64,000 bases of DNA from NCBI GenBank assembly GCA_964017185.1, contig OZ024870.1, positions 22,653,621-22,717,620 on the forward strand, read 5' to 3'. This stretch comes from Rugalucina vietnamica (Eukaryota; Mollusca; Bivalvia; Lucinida; Lucinidae). Position numbers and translations under genes: made by a program. Positions 34,886 through 46,999 of this stretch are shown here, piece after piece (positions within the stretch are counted from its first letter, which is position 1; every line of letters starts with the position of its first letter). Below the pieces are notes generated by a model. The model saw only the letters and a list, made by a program, of their open reading frames with translations. It was not told the origin of the DNA and did not search any database.

Positions 34886-36377
34886 TTACTGTAAAATGTA
34901 ATACAGTAGTTGTTATACATGTAGTTGTTGCTGCTGTTGTTAAGGTGAGCGCGGTGGCTCAGTGGTATGGCGTCGGACTCCTGAGCTAGAAATCAATGGT
35001 TTGAACCTCCAAGAATGCCGTTTAGTCTTTATTGAGCAAAAACACTTTCGGCTCCGCCAAATTATTGGTACACTACCAAGAAAGTGATAGCTTCGTCCCA
35101 ACATGACTGAAAAATAAATTGTTGATTGGGACATTGAGCATCTATTCAACGAAACCAAAGTAATAATTATTATTATTATTATCATTATTATTAGTATTAT
35201 TAGCAGCAGCAGAAGTAGTAGTAGTAGTAGTAGTTGTTGTAGTAGTAATATTAGTAGTAGTAGCAGTAGCATAAGTAGTAGTAGTAGTAGTAGTAGTAGC
35301 AGTGGTAGTAGTAGTGTACAAGTAAGCAAAGATCAGGAAAAGCAACAATCAAAAAGAGATTCCCACTCCAAAAACCAAGGTGGGAAAAAATCAAAATGAA
35401 CAGTTAGGTACTACACCATGAAAACATATCGTAAGCCGAATGAGCAGCTAGTTTCCCAATAGGTGGCCACTCAGTTACCCAAACTTAACTAAAAATATGT
35501 AAACACACATAAGTTGCAAACAGCACAAAAAATTAAAACACCACTACATAAAAAAAATAAGAACCACTACAGAATAGTACTTTTCATTTAGCATTAAGAG
35601 TACTTTTCATCTAGCATTAAGAGTTGTGCTGCTTACAAATTTCCCGCCATTATTTCCCGCCGTAGATTTCCAGAAGTAAATTTTTCACAAAAGTGTATAA
35701 AAATGTAGAAGTACGAAAAAACCTAGAAGTGCAAAAAAGTCAGAAGTACAATAAAACGTAGAAGTGAAAATTTTGCAGAAGTGAAAATTTTGCAGAAGTG
35801 TGAAAAAACGTAGAAGTGAAAATTTTGCAGAAGTGAAAATTTTGTAGAAGTGTGAAAAAACGTAGAAGTGAAAATTTTGCAGAAGTGAAAATTTTGTAGA
35901 AGTGAAAATTTTGCAGAAGTGAAAATTTTGTAGAAGTGCAAATTTTGCAGAAGTGAAAATTTTACAGAAGTGTGAAAAAACATAGAAGTTTTACTGTAAA
36001 ATGTAATACAGTAGTTGTTATACATGTAGTTGTTGCTGCTGTTGTTAAGGTGAGCGCGGTGGCTCAGTGGTATGGCGTCGGACTCCTGAGCTAGAAATCA
36101 ATGGTTCGAACCTCCAAGAATGCCGTTTAGTCTTTATTGAGCAAAAACACTTTCGGCTCCGCCAAATTATTGGTACACTACCAAGAAAGTGATAGCTTCG
36201 TCCCAACATGACTGAAAAATAAATTGTTGATTGGGACATTGAGCATCTATTCAACGAAATCAAAGAAATAATTATTATTATTATCATTATTATTAGTATT
36301 ATTAGCAGCAGCAGAAGTAGTAGTAGTAGTAGTAGTAGTTGTTGTAGTAGTAATATTAGTAGTAGTAGCAGTAGCAT

Positions 36378-36419
<42 letters not shown>

Positions 36420-38735
36420 CAGTGGTAGTAGTAGTGTACAAGTAAGCAAAGATCAGGAAAAGCAACAATCAAAAAGAGATTCCCACTCCAAAAACCAAGG
36501 TGGGAAAAAACCAAAATGAACAGTTAGGTACTACACCATGAAAACATATCGTAAACTGAATGAGCAGCTAGTTTCCCAATAGGTGGCCACTCAGTTACCC
36601 AAACTTAACTAAAAATATGAAAACACACATAAGTTGCAAACAGCACAAAAAATTAAAACACCACTACATAAAAAAATAAGAACCACCACAGAATAGTACT
36701 TTTCATTTAGCCATTACGAAAACATGCCCATGCAATATAAAGAGATATTTAAAGTTGTAAAAAAAATGAAAATTTTCCGCTGAAAAATTTTGATATTTTT
36801 CTTATTTTTGCTCAAAACATAGATTGTGTGTACACGTTAGAACCGCCTCGCCGAGGCGGTTCTAACGAGTACCCACAATCTATGTTTTGGAGCAAAAATA
36901 AGAAAAATAGGTATACCCCTGCAAACCCCAGTTTTACTATATAAAAGTGGGGTTTAAGGGGGTATTCATTGCACGGACATGTTTTCATGATGATTAAGAG
37001 TACTTTTCATTTAGCATTAAGAGTTGTGCTGCTTACAAATTTCCCGCCATTATTTCCCGCCGTAGATTTGAAAATTTGCAGAAGTGAAAATTTTGCAGAA
37101 GTGTGAAAAAACGTAGAAGTGAAAATTTTGCAGAAGTGAAAATTTTGTAGAAGTGTGAAAAAACGTAGAAGTGAAAATTTTGCAGAAGTGAAAATTTTGT
37201 AGAAGTGAAAATTTTGCAGAAGTGAAAATTTTGTAGAAGTGCAAATTTTGCAGAAGTGAAAATTTTGCAGAAGTGTGAAAAAACATAGAAGTTTTACTGT
37301 AAAATGTCCCCTATCGAATTTTGCAGAAGTGTGAAAAAACGTAGAAGTGAAAATTTTGCAGAAGTGAAAATTTTGTAGAAGTGTGAAAAAACGTAGAAGT
37401 GAAAATTTTGCAGAAGTGAAAATTTTGTAGAAGTGAAAATTTTGCAGAAGTGAAAATTTTGTAGAAGTGCAAATTTTGCAGAAGTGAAAATTTTACAGAA
37501 GTGTGAAAAAACATAGAAGTTTTACTGTAAAATGTAATACAGTAGTTGTTATACATGTAGTTGTTGCTGCTGTTGTTAAGGTGAGCGCGGTGGCTCAGTG
37601 GTAATTATTGGTACACTACCAAGAAAGTGATAGCTTCGTCCCAACATGACTGAAAAATAAATTGTTGATTGGGACATTGAGCATCTATTCAACGAAACCA
37701 AAGTAATAATTATTATTATTATCATTATTATTAGTATTATTAGCAGCAGCAGAAGTAGTAGTAGTAGTAGTAGTTGTTGTAGTAGTAATATTAGTAGTAG
37801 TAGCAGTAGCATAAGTAGTAGTAGTAGTAGTAGTAGTAGCAGTGGTAGTAGTAGTGTACAAGTAAGCAAAGATCAGGAAAAGCAACAATCAAAAAGAGAT
37901 TCCCACTCCAAAAACCAAGGTGGGAAAAAACCAAAATGAACAGTTAGGTACTACACCATGAAAACATATCGTAAACCGAATGAGCAGCTAGTTTCCCAAC
38001 AGGTGGCCACTCAGTTACCCAAACTTAACTAAAAATATGAAAACACACATAAGTTGCAAACAGCACAAAAAATTAAAACACCACTACATAAAAAAATAAG
38101 AACCACCACAGAATAGTACTTTTCATTTAGCCATTACGAAAACATGCCCATGCAATATAAAGAGATATTTAAAGTTGTAAAAAAAATGAAAATTTTCCGC
38201 TGAAAAATTTTGATATTTTTCTTATTTTTGCTCAAAACATAGATTGTGTGTACACGTTAGAACCGCCTCGCCGAGGCGGTTCTAACGAGTACCCACAATC
38301 TATGTTTTGGAGCAAAAATAAGAAAAATAGGTATACCCCTGCAAACCCCAGTTTTACTATATAAAAGTGGGGTTTAAGGGGGTATTCATTGCACGGACAT
38401 GTTTTCATGATGATTAAGAGTACTTTTCATTTAGCATTAAGAGTTGTGCTGCTTACAAATTTCCCGCCATTATTTCCCGCCGTAGATTTGAAAATTTTGC
38501 AGAAGTGAAAATTTTGCAGAAGTGTGAAAAAACGTAGAAGTGAAAATTTTGTAGAAGTGTGAAAAAACGTAGAAGTGAAAATTTTGCAGAAGTGAAAATT
38601 TTGTAGAAGTGAAAATTTTGCAGAAGTGAAAATTTTGTAGAAGTGCAAATTTTGCAGAAGTGAAAATTTTGCAGAAGTGTGAAAAAACATAGAAGTTTTA
38701 CTGTAAAATGTCCCCTATCGGCTTCCGTACTGACG

Positions 38736-39000
38736 AGTTAAACATACATAAAGTTCAAACTTTGCAGATTGCATACATAAAACTACTTTTAGCACAAGTA
38801 CATTTATGTATCATGTTGTAAATCATGCCTTTATTTCCATTCCCAATACTTCAAGCCTTTGCAGATTCAAAATTCATAAGCAACGCTTAGTTCTTTTTTT
38901 CTGATTCACTCTCTTTAATGCATGCGGTAAAATGGATCAAAATGAAAAAAAGTTGAGGGATGAGTTTAATATTAAGTATGTGATGATTTTTGAAATTGTT
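38736..39000. other. no gene seen
   Basis: Unrecognised AT-rich flank of Giant-2. Confidence 0.5.
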
Positions 39001-39009
39001 AAAGTAAAA

Positions 39010-39175
39010 TTAGGCAATGATCAGGAAATGGCGCAATCAAAAAGAAATCAGAGGTGGGAAAAGAACTGAACTAACACCAATGTATTTATACTGAGAAAAC
39101 ATATCGTAAGCCGAGTGAGCAGCTATTTCCCACAGTTACCAAACTTAATGGAGAACGCAAAAGTCAACAAAGAAC
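39010..39175 (-). repeat. Rep-C, inverted copy
   Basis: Contains gatcaggaaatggcgcaatc and acatatcgtaagccgagtga, matching the complement of 8330-8508. A related 3' part (acattacagaagcatcgcc, twice in tandem) is at about 40850-41040. Confidence 0.7.
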
Positions 39176-39710
39176 AGATATAATCAAAGCAAACATTTTG
39201 GTGCAAAGTTTGTTCAAATCGGTTTAGGATTAATTGAGATTTTGACATTTGACATTTTTGGAACGAAGTGACTTTTGGCCACCTTTTTGAATATTTAATT
39301 AGAAAATGTAAAAATTAAAACAGTGTTTGAATTTTATGTTTCAATAGTAATGTGCTAAAGTATGGCCAGAAATGATAGTAAATCACTAGAAGAAAACATT
39401 ACAACATATTCAAAGGTCAAGCATTTGCAGGGACTTCACCAGAGCCTTTTCACCGGCATGACGTTTTCGGAAAAAAGTCCGTCTCAAAAGGGGGGGGGGT
39501 AAATTATGTTTCTTGCAAAATTTGAAAATGGACTTTCTAGTCACTCTTATTTGCTCAGAACTATTTTTTGATATGTATACAACTATCTGAAAAAAAATGC
39601 AATTCTTTTGCTCATGGGGAAGGTCTCAAATTTGCGTTCATTTACATGATCGGTGAAAAAGGCTCGGAAGTGCCCGAAAACTGTGGACTGCTACCTTAAA
39701 GAGATTTTTA

Positions 39711-40005
39711 TATTATTTTCTTTTTGGTCCTTTGAGATCAGCGAGGATATTCTGAGAAATCAGAAATTTATTATCGGTTAAGATTCATTTTCTTACCAAT
39801 GTTTAATATATATTTGGTCCCATTTAGATAATACTAGTCATTGTATCGACTACCCCGTTGAAAGTAGCAAAATTTCAGTAATTCTCTTTGGCTCCTTGTT
39901 GCCAAATCTAAAGGGTCACTGACGAGACTTAAATAGTCGAAACCGCGGTATGGCCCACCCCCTTTCTCATTAATGTGTTCACTGCTCTTAAAGGATCACA
40001 GTTTT
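39711..40005 (+). repeat. Rep-D partial copy
   Basis: Starts inside the unit (attttctttttggtcctttg), runs through ctccttgttgccaaatctaa, and continues into the start of a second unit (cactgacgagacttaaatag). Confidence 0.8.
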
Positions 40006-40024
40006 ACTTTTTATTTTAATGATC

Positions 40025-40300
40025 ATCAGGAAAACATGTCCGTGAAAAGTATACCCCCTTGAACCCCACTTTTATATAGTAAAACTGGGGTTTGCAGGGG
40101 TATACCTATTTTTCTTATTTTTGCTCCAAAACATAGATTGTGGGTACTCGTTAGAACCGCCTCGGCGAGGCGGTTCTAACATGTACCCACAATCTATGTT
40201 TTGAGCAAAAATAAGAAAAATATCAAATTTTTTCTACTGAAAATTTTCATTTTTTTAAGCTCAAACAATCTCTGTTTATTACATGGGCAAGTTTTCGTAA
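40025..40300 (+). mobile_element. MITE-B full copy
   Basis: Starts atcaggaaaacatgtccgtg and ends gggcaagttttcgtaatgtt. The central palindrome ggcgaggcggttctaac is intact. Confidence 0.85.
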
Positions 40301-41200
40301 TGTTACAACCCCAAGTTTTACTTTCTAGATTTGAAATATACCACATCAGCATCACCATCACAAAATTTCATGCAGGTAAACACATTTTTGTGCAGGTTAT
40401 AACAATTCAAAAATTTTCACCCTCGGCCAAGGTAAATAATACAAAATTCTCATTTTTTTCGAAATTTTTTTAAATGATACTTTTCCCGTTTCAAGTCTTT
40501 TTATCTTGACTTGTTCTGTTCAGTATGGCACAAACAAGCATGTATATGGTTCTTGGTCATCCATGAAGCTCTTTTTTTCAATTTACAGCGAATAAATATT
40601 AACAGTGTTTCGTAAATCTTGATTAAACATATTTAATTAGGGCTTTATGGCGTCATAAAGCCTCACGAATATCCAAGATGGCCGCCTCATTAAACAGACT
40701 TCTAGAATATTCAAAGTAACATAACTTTCTTATTTTTTATCCGATTTTAATAAAACGTACATGTATGTCATATTGTTTAGGGAGATGAGTACTTTCATTA
40801 AGATGCGTTGTACTTCAACATTGCCTTTCCCTTTAACAAAAATATGGAAACGCACATAAGGTACATACACAGTGACAAAAAATCCACACCAAAACGTACA
40901 ACAATTAGAAACATTACAGAAGCATCGCCTTGGAACGATGGCTAATAAAACAAACTTGGGTAATTAAGATAGACATGAAAGCACTACAGAAGCATCACCT
41001 TGGAACGATGGCTAATAAAAAATTGGGTAATTAAGGTAGACATGAAAGCCAGAAACAAACGAAAACGAAATCAGGTACATGTAGATTAGACATACACAAA
41101 ATCACCGTTATCATGTATCAAGCAAGGTACAGCCACTTTATGGAGAACCGGGAAATACTATTGGTGCTATTTGGGTATAATGAATCACGTGATGGCCGAT
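40301..41200. other. no gene seen
   Basis: Short AT-rich ORFs only. A 60 bp tandem duplication at about 40912-41045 (acagaagcatcgccttggaa and acagaagcatcaccttggaa) belongs to the Rep-C tail. Confidence 0.5.
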
Positions 41201-41211
41201 AGGATAGACTA

Positions 41212-41288
41212 CCCCAGCGGGCACATGGCGTCATAACGTCGCATCGACGTTGATATGACGTCATTATGACGTCATGTGCCTGCTGGGA
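41212..41288. mobile_element. 77 bp mini inverted-repeat element rich in GACGTC
   Basis: The ends cccagcgggcacatggcgtc and, inverted, cccagcaggcacatgacgtc pair along their length. The interior consists of acgtcg and gacgtcattatgacgtcat words. Confidence 0.7.
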
Positions 41289-41307
41289 CAGATAGGCTTA
41301 CCAAATC

Positions 41308-41780
41308 AACAGGGTCACTGAAGAGGTTTATGTAGCCGAAACCGCGGTATGGGCCATCCATTTTCTCATTAATATGCCCACTGCTCTTAAAGGATCTCTG
41401 TTTTATGTTTATTTGCTATTACTGCAGCTGGTGTTGTGCCGTATGGCGGCCCTAAAAAAATCTCCCTGTACATCATCCATAATGCGGATTATATTTTCCT
41501 TTTGTTCCTTTGAGACCAGCGAGGGTATTCTTAGAAATAAGAAATTCGTTATCGATATACATTTTCTAACCCACGTTTTATTTATTTTGCTCTGATTGAA
41601 TAATACTAGTCTTTGTATCGACTATCCTGTTGAAAGCTGCAACCTTACAATATTTCTCTTTGGCTCGAGTTTACCAAATCTACAGAGTCACTGAAGAAGC
41701 TTATGTAGCCGAAACCGCGGTATGGCCCACCCCTTTTCTCATTAATATGCTCACTGCTCTTAAATGATCTCAGTTTTATA
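41308..41780 (+). repeat. Rep-D, one full unit and a partial
   Basis: Starts with cactgaagaggtttatgtag. The second unit begins at about 41686 (cactgaagaagcttatgtag). It is more diverged than the 9262 array. Confidence 0.8.
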
Positions 41781-42548
41781 TTCAATCATTAAAACACATT
41801 ACTGCGAATTTTTTAGAATTTTTAGGCTATAGCGCCTTGAAGAGTACTGGTTATGTGAAATAGTGGACCGTTTTAAAACTACTCTACATTTTGGCCCAGA
41901 TCTTCAATAACAAAGATAGTCTTTCATTATGAATCATAAAAACTAAAATATGAAACAAGTAAATGTATGTTTGTCCCTATTTTTGCATCAACAGCAAAGC
42001 GTGTTTCTTTAGAAACTAGTAAATGCCACTTAGAATCTCACGAAACTGAATTATGAATTATGTAATAGTCTTTTATCTTGATTTGTCACAGAAATATCGG
42101 AAATCATATCGTATGATTGCTTTAATAAAGCATAAAGCCGACACTAGCTTGCTATTTTTAGAATGCAAGTCATAATCCGATCCAACATTTTTCGTTGTTA
42201 CGTCAAAATCATCAAATAAAAGATCTGGTTTAAATAAAACCTTCCTGGTGATTTTAATTTGATAGTTTAAAACCCAATTAGTGTTGATTCTGGTCTTGAA
42301 TTAAAGTCCATTATCGTTGCACGATCGTGTGTGATGTGACAAAACGAAAATAACCCACACAAGCGTGGCGTCCTCTTTGGGGGACATAGGTCAACAGTTA
42401 TCGACAGATTTGACGCCACTAAATCCGGTGTAAAATCTAGGGTCAGAGGAAATTCATCCGAAGAAATAAAGTAAGAATTAAGTAAAAATTAATAAGAAGT
42501 CACCCGTGATACACCAAAATGATAATCATGTGTAAGTCCCTTTGTCAT
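41781..42548. other. no gene seen
   Basis: AT-rich sequence with no recognisable exon or repeat. Confidence 0.5.
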
Positions 42549-42576
42549 AAATGGGTTGAAGATCTTACAGAAAATT

Positions 42577-42816
42577 GAGCCGCCTCATGGGAAAACCAAC
42601 AATCTGCATATGCGAAAACAAAGACGCAGATCAGCTTCGCGGTGACCGCGAAGCTGATCAGCGTCTTTGTTTTCGCTACTCGGATAGTACATGTACCATT
42701 CCTCTTCTACTTAAATCCGAAATTTCAAGCTTCTAGCTCTTTTCTGTGCTTGTACAGGCTGGTTTGTGTCAGACCTGTTCGGAAACCACATTGTTGGTTT
42801 TTCCACGAGGTGGCTG
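42577..42816. mobile_element. MITE-A copy 7 between 25 bp direct repeats
   Basis: Complete copy with a perfect central hairpin (gcttcgcggtgaccgcgaag). The host sequence aaatgggttgaagatcttac followed by agaaa occurs on both sides (42549-42573 and 42817-42841), an exact 25 bp direct repeat. Other copies have only 4 bp duplications. Confidence 0.87.
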
Positions 42817-42849
42817 AAATGGGTTGAAGATCTTACAGAAATGACATAC

Positions 42850-43585
42850 CAGGCAGTCTTTAGTGATTCTCTACGATTACAGATTTGTGCTTCGTTACCA
42901 CATAATCTCGTGAAGAGTATTTCTCTCGATAAAATTCCATACTTCTAGATCTATCCTTCTTTGTTGCCAGTTCAGACAGGTGCCATATATGGTAGGCATT
43001 CTAGAGGACATATTTACTCATAACTGGGCTCTATATAAAGCCAGAGTGCAAGCAATAGAGACCTTCATATAAAGTATACGCAGCTGATTGTTGTATTGGT
43101 CTATTCATTTCCGAGAAAGACAATGTTATGGGAATAAATTGTCAAGATGCATAAACTGTGAAAACAAAAATGTCTGGCGATGACATTCTGAATCATTTTT
43201 ATAAGCAAATAACACACTTCTTACATCGCAGTATTTCCGGTTCATTTAGGTTAGCCAAAGTGTTACTTGTGCAAGAGGCAGTATAAACAACAATTTCCTG
43301 ATAGTGATATATTTATGATTTATGCTGTCGCAAACACAAATTATATAAACATTCTTTCTGTCTATAACCCTTTGCCCGGTCTTATGAACGACATAGTGCG
43401 ACAAATTTGAAATAAGTATTCAATGTCGTACATAGATCGCACATCCAATGACCCAAAAGTGGCTTAGTCGCTTGTTATTAATTAGTGTTATTATGTAAAT
43501 AACACTGCAGAACTACGGCATTTGTAGTTTCAGAATTAAATTTAGACATACATGTAGACTGTGTCATAAATTAAATAGGAGTTAT
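42850..43585. other. no gene seen
   Basis: AT-rich sequence. I recognise nothing. Confidence 0.5.
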
Positions 43586-43588
43586 GAG

Positions 43589-43611
43589 TTTTTTATTATT
43601 ATTATTATTAT

Positions 43612-43659
<48 letters not shown>

Positions 43660-43845
43660 TAATAAGGTTTAACGTCCCAGTCGACAATTTTTCAGTCATG
43701 TCGGGACGGAGCCACGGCATCCTGGGTATTAACCAGTACTTTAGGGAGTTAATCTGTCTTGCTCTACAAGGACACAACACGGTGACCCTTGTGGGTATCG
43801 AACCCATTACCTCTTGATTCGGAGTCCGACGCTCTACCACATTTT
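43589..43845 (-). mobile_element. tRNA-headed SINE with long poly-A tail
   Basis: On the minus strand, the head has tggtagagcgtcggactccg and a B box gggttcgatacc. The body has ctgggacgttaaacctta and gacatgactgaaaaattg. The tail is a long A run plus (AAT)n, seen on the plus strand as a ~60 bp T run (43598-43659). The pure tail suggests a recent retroposition. The middle is shared with the Giant-2 SINE. Confidence 0.8.
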
Positions 43846-43879
43846 TCAAAGTAGGTCGCTGCCCTAGATAAGAGCATTA

Positions 43880-44985
43880 TGTACAGTCTAGCAAGGATGG
43901 AGTTGGTTTTTCAATTGAAGTTACCCGAGCTTGATCTCTTAACAAACAAACATACATGTAATTATATTTAGCCTTCTCTGTATCTATAACTTTAAGCTTA
44001 GTTATGGACAACAAAGAATGCAAAGATGTATTTACTTTTTTGCAAGAACAGATGATATTTAGATATTTCTTGTTTTCTGAACGAAATATGCATTTACTAT
44101 TTAGTAGATCGTACATGTCCTTAGGCGTTAAAGATAGCTGTGTTTCTGTTAACCCGACCGACTCTGATTTGTCGGTGCCGACTCTGCAGTCTTTTTTGCC
44201 TTAAAATATGTTCATGCTTACTGACCTTTTAAAATTATCAGGAGAATGGGCAATGTTTGGAAAATTGACATAATTGCTGAAATAAATATTTATACTCGCT
44301 CTCTCTGACTTCATAAATGTTTTAAACTGTTTCTAGTACTAAATATAAACTTTATTGTTTTTTGATAAATTTTACCTGTTATCAAAAGTGAAAAATAATA
44401 GAAAAATAAAAAGATTTCCCGACCTACCGACCCTATCTCGTAAGCGGTGTGTTAGCCGAAACACTACTATCTTTATTTTACGCCTTATACCATTCATTGT
44501 CTCATCATTGTGCAGTTTGAATGAATACAGCCAGGCAAATAGCAGCTTGGCAATCCAGGTGTTTCAGGCATCTCTTAACTAGTTGTCAAAAACATGAAAT
44601 TGACATTTCCTGTCCAATATTTGTAACAACCTTGAAATGTACATCATCGCCTTGTATATTTCTGATTGGTCACAGTAAGATTGAATTGACAGATGTTGAT
44701 TTCTCTTTTCAATAATTTCATTGGTTGTTTGAAAATAAGGAAGTAGACCAAGGTATTTGTTTGACACTTTTTGGCTATTTTAAAGAAATGGACAATTTTT
44801 TCCATATTTAACTACACCTGGATGACTGTTGGGAACTGTAAATTTCTAGTCTTTGACAGCTGATTTTGAGATGGCTGAAGCTTGTGAATTGCTAAGCCGG
44901 TTCTTTGCGTGGTTGTTATACTATGAGACCTAGGAGTGTCTCACTAAATCAACATAATAGTTTGGGCAACAAATTTAACAGGTAC
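43880..44985. other. no gene seen
   Basis: Several ORFs of 60-80 codons lack any familiar motif and show no splice-supported continuation. I do not call them. Confidence 0.45.
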
Positions 44986-44990
44986 TGTAG

Positions 44991-45180
44991 GTGCCGCGTT
45001 GTGAGGTAGGATTGTGGCCTATGCAAAAACAAATTCGCAGATCGGCTGTGCAGAAACTGAGCAGCTAATCTGTGCCTTTGTTTTAATAACACGAACAGTA
45101 CAGTTTCTATTGAATTCAAAATTCCAAGTTCCTGGCCTTCTTCTGTGATCATTTCGATCGTTTTGTATCAGAATACTGTT
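44991..45180. mobile_element. MITE-A copy 8, worn
   Basis: Matches the family from tgtggcctatgcaaaaacaa through gcagatcggctgtgcagaaa to tttgttttaataacacg. The outer ends are eroded. Confidence 0.6.
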
Positions 45181-45660
45181 CTCCACGCGTCGCGGCGCAT
45201 ATACAATCAATAGACATTGTTATGTACTATTTGTCCTTTCTATTTCGTACATGTATATATACCTGTTTTTGTGATATTGTACCATATGTATTTATAGTAT
45301 GAAAAAAAAAAGAATGGTCATGTATACAATAGGTCAAGGTCACCCTAAGGACATGGTTTGCATAAATATTTAAGAACGCGTTTCGAATTAAATCCGCACC
45401 TAAACCAACGTCAACCTACAGATCTAACATTTTGGACTTTTTCAAGGAAAATTCCGTCTCAATGCTTAAAGCGTTTTATTTCCGGTTCATTAAGGTGAAA
45501 CAAAAAGCTTTTATTTGTGTAATTCGCAAAACATATAAGAACCAATTTCCCTTTCATTATATATTTATTCTATATCCTGATGTAAGATCTATTTAGATAA
45601 CACTTACTGTGTGTGACATTTGTCCAGTCTTTTGAATAGAGTGCATGCAGATATTATTTA

Positions 45661-45662
<2 letters not shown>

Positions 45663-45707
<45 letters not shown>
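45663..45707. repeat. (GT)n microsatellite
   Basis: Pure tg repeats. Confidence 0.96.
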
Positions 45708-45709
<2 letters not shown>

Positions 45710-45920
45710 CAAAATAGATTTGTCGAGAAACAATTTCTGTTTGTCAGTCAGTTGTAAGAATATAATTCACCCGCGCTACGCGCTCGTGATTTGATTTTCT
45801 TTACAACCGACCTCTCAACAGAGAAGTAGTACTCGACAAATCACTGCCCGCTGAGCTGTTTATTTCTTGATTGCCATTTACTTAATTTCGATACTACCAA
45901 TCCTAATAGATAGTAAGTAG

Positions 45921-46071
45921 TAATTACCCGCTGAGCGACAGGTGGGTATGATATTTTCCTGACCTGTCCAGCCAAAAGCATGCACCGAGAGCCCGAAGGG
46001 CTCGAGGTGCATGCTTTTGGCTGGACAGGTCAGGAAAATATCATGCCCACCTGTCGCGAAGCGGGTAATTA
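45921..46071. mobile_element. 151 bp near-perfect palindrome (foldback element)
   Basis: Arms from taattacccgctgagcgaca through gcatgcaccgagagcccg to the complement ending gcgggtaatta, with only a few mismatches and a tiny loop. A half copy is at about 52213-52277 (gcttttggctggccaggtca). Confidence 0.87.
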
Positions 46072-46079
46072 ACTTACCT

Positions 46080-46985
46080 TATGACCCGACTGAGTGAAAT
46101 TTTAGTTTCCGCCCGACCTACACAACGACGAATCAAACACTGGTTACTTTAGATCTGTTCGGAGCTTTTACGAAATATTACATAAACGAATGACCGAAAA
46201 ATTTTGTCCATTAAAATTTCTTTTCTCGCGACGTAACTGTTAACCGAACACTGCACGTGCAAAACGAGGAATCTTGTCAACGATCTGTCTTCGCTATTGT
46301 CAAAAATAGATCAGAATAGAGTATCTTCCCTTGTACGTTTTAAACGTTTTGAAACATATTTTTATTTTGTAATATTCAGCATTGCTTTCTCAAATATATT
46401 CTAATCAACTATAGGAACTATCTTTTATCAAAACAGTTAACAGACTGGGCGAGCAAATAAAAAATATCTCTTCTGTTATATGTAAACCGTAGCACCATTT
46501 CGTTTTGAGTTTCAAATAAGTATATATAGCGTGTGTAGGATTGTAATGCAGGGTTTGAAACCTATGGACCTAACTTTCTAAAATCCCCATAGTAAGTTAG
46601 GGGACCAGTGTACAAATGCCCAGCTGTATTTAAGGGATACAGTTGGTCGTTTATGATATACGCAATTCAAAAATGTGTGAAATTGGTTTCTCATTCATTG
46701 TTCTTGCACTTTTACAACAATAACACACTAACATTAATACGAGAATCAGAAACCAACTTCCAACTCGAGAAGACACTCAGCTTAATGCAACTGCCCAGTC
46801 CGATCAGTGCAGTGCAATCGATATTCATGCGCACTGGGCAAATCCTTAATTCAGTACTACTCAAACAAGGATTTCAAAGCAGTTACATTGGGATGGAAGT
46901 CCGAATCGAAATGGCATGGCCACGCTTTAGTGGAGCTTTTATCAGCTGTCGGAAAGTAGGAATGTCACTTTCACCACTTGTCTGG
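46080..46985. other. no gene called
   Basis: The 127-codon ORF at 46608-46991 runs into the TIR element at 46992, has no recognised domain and no supporting context. Confidence 0.45.
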
Positions 46986-46999
46986 GGGTAATAGTCAAG

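Larger units (their letters stand above)
27707..38729. mobile_element. Giant-2: 11 kb palindromic TIR element
   Basis: The left end TACGGAAGCCGATAGGGGAC and the right end GTCCCCTATCGGCTTCCGTA are perfect complements. They continue into inverted arms through acattttacagtaaaacttc. Both flanks read CTGACG (27701-27706 and 38730-38735), a 6 bp duplication. The left arm is three tandem units (from 27717, 29231 and 30747; period about 1,515 bp). The right arm is four or so inverted, partly deleted units (32760-38719). Each unit contains a 17 bp minisatellite, a MITE-B, a Rep-C block, a (TAC)n/(AAT)n tract and a tRNA-headed SINE. There is no transposase. Units are almost identical by eye, so amplification is recent or the assembly has over-duplicated. 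The centre (32494-32750) is a junction of broken MITE-B halves around unrelated sequence. Confidence 0.82.

Noticed and set aside
28565..38690. Poly-Thr, poly-Leu and SLLQNFHF-type ORFs repeated many times
   Set aside because: Products of (TAC)n/(AAT)n tracts and the 17 bp minisatellite in Giant-2 units.
46608..46991. 127-codon ORF as a gene
   Set aside because: No recognisable motif, no signal peptide, no splice partners, and it ends at a transposon boundary.
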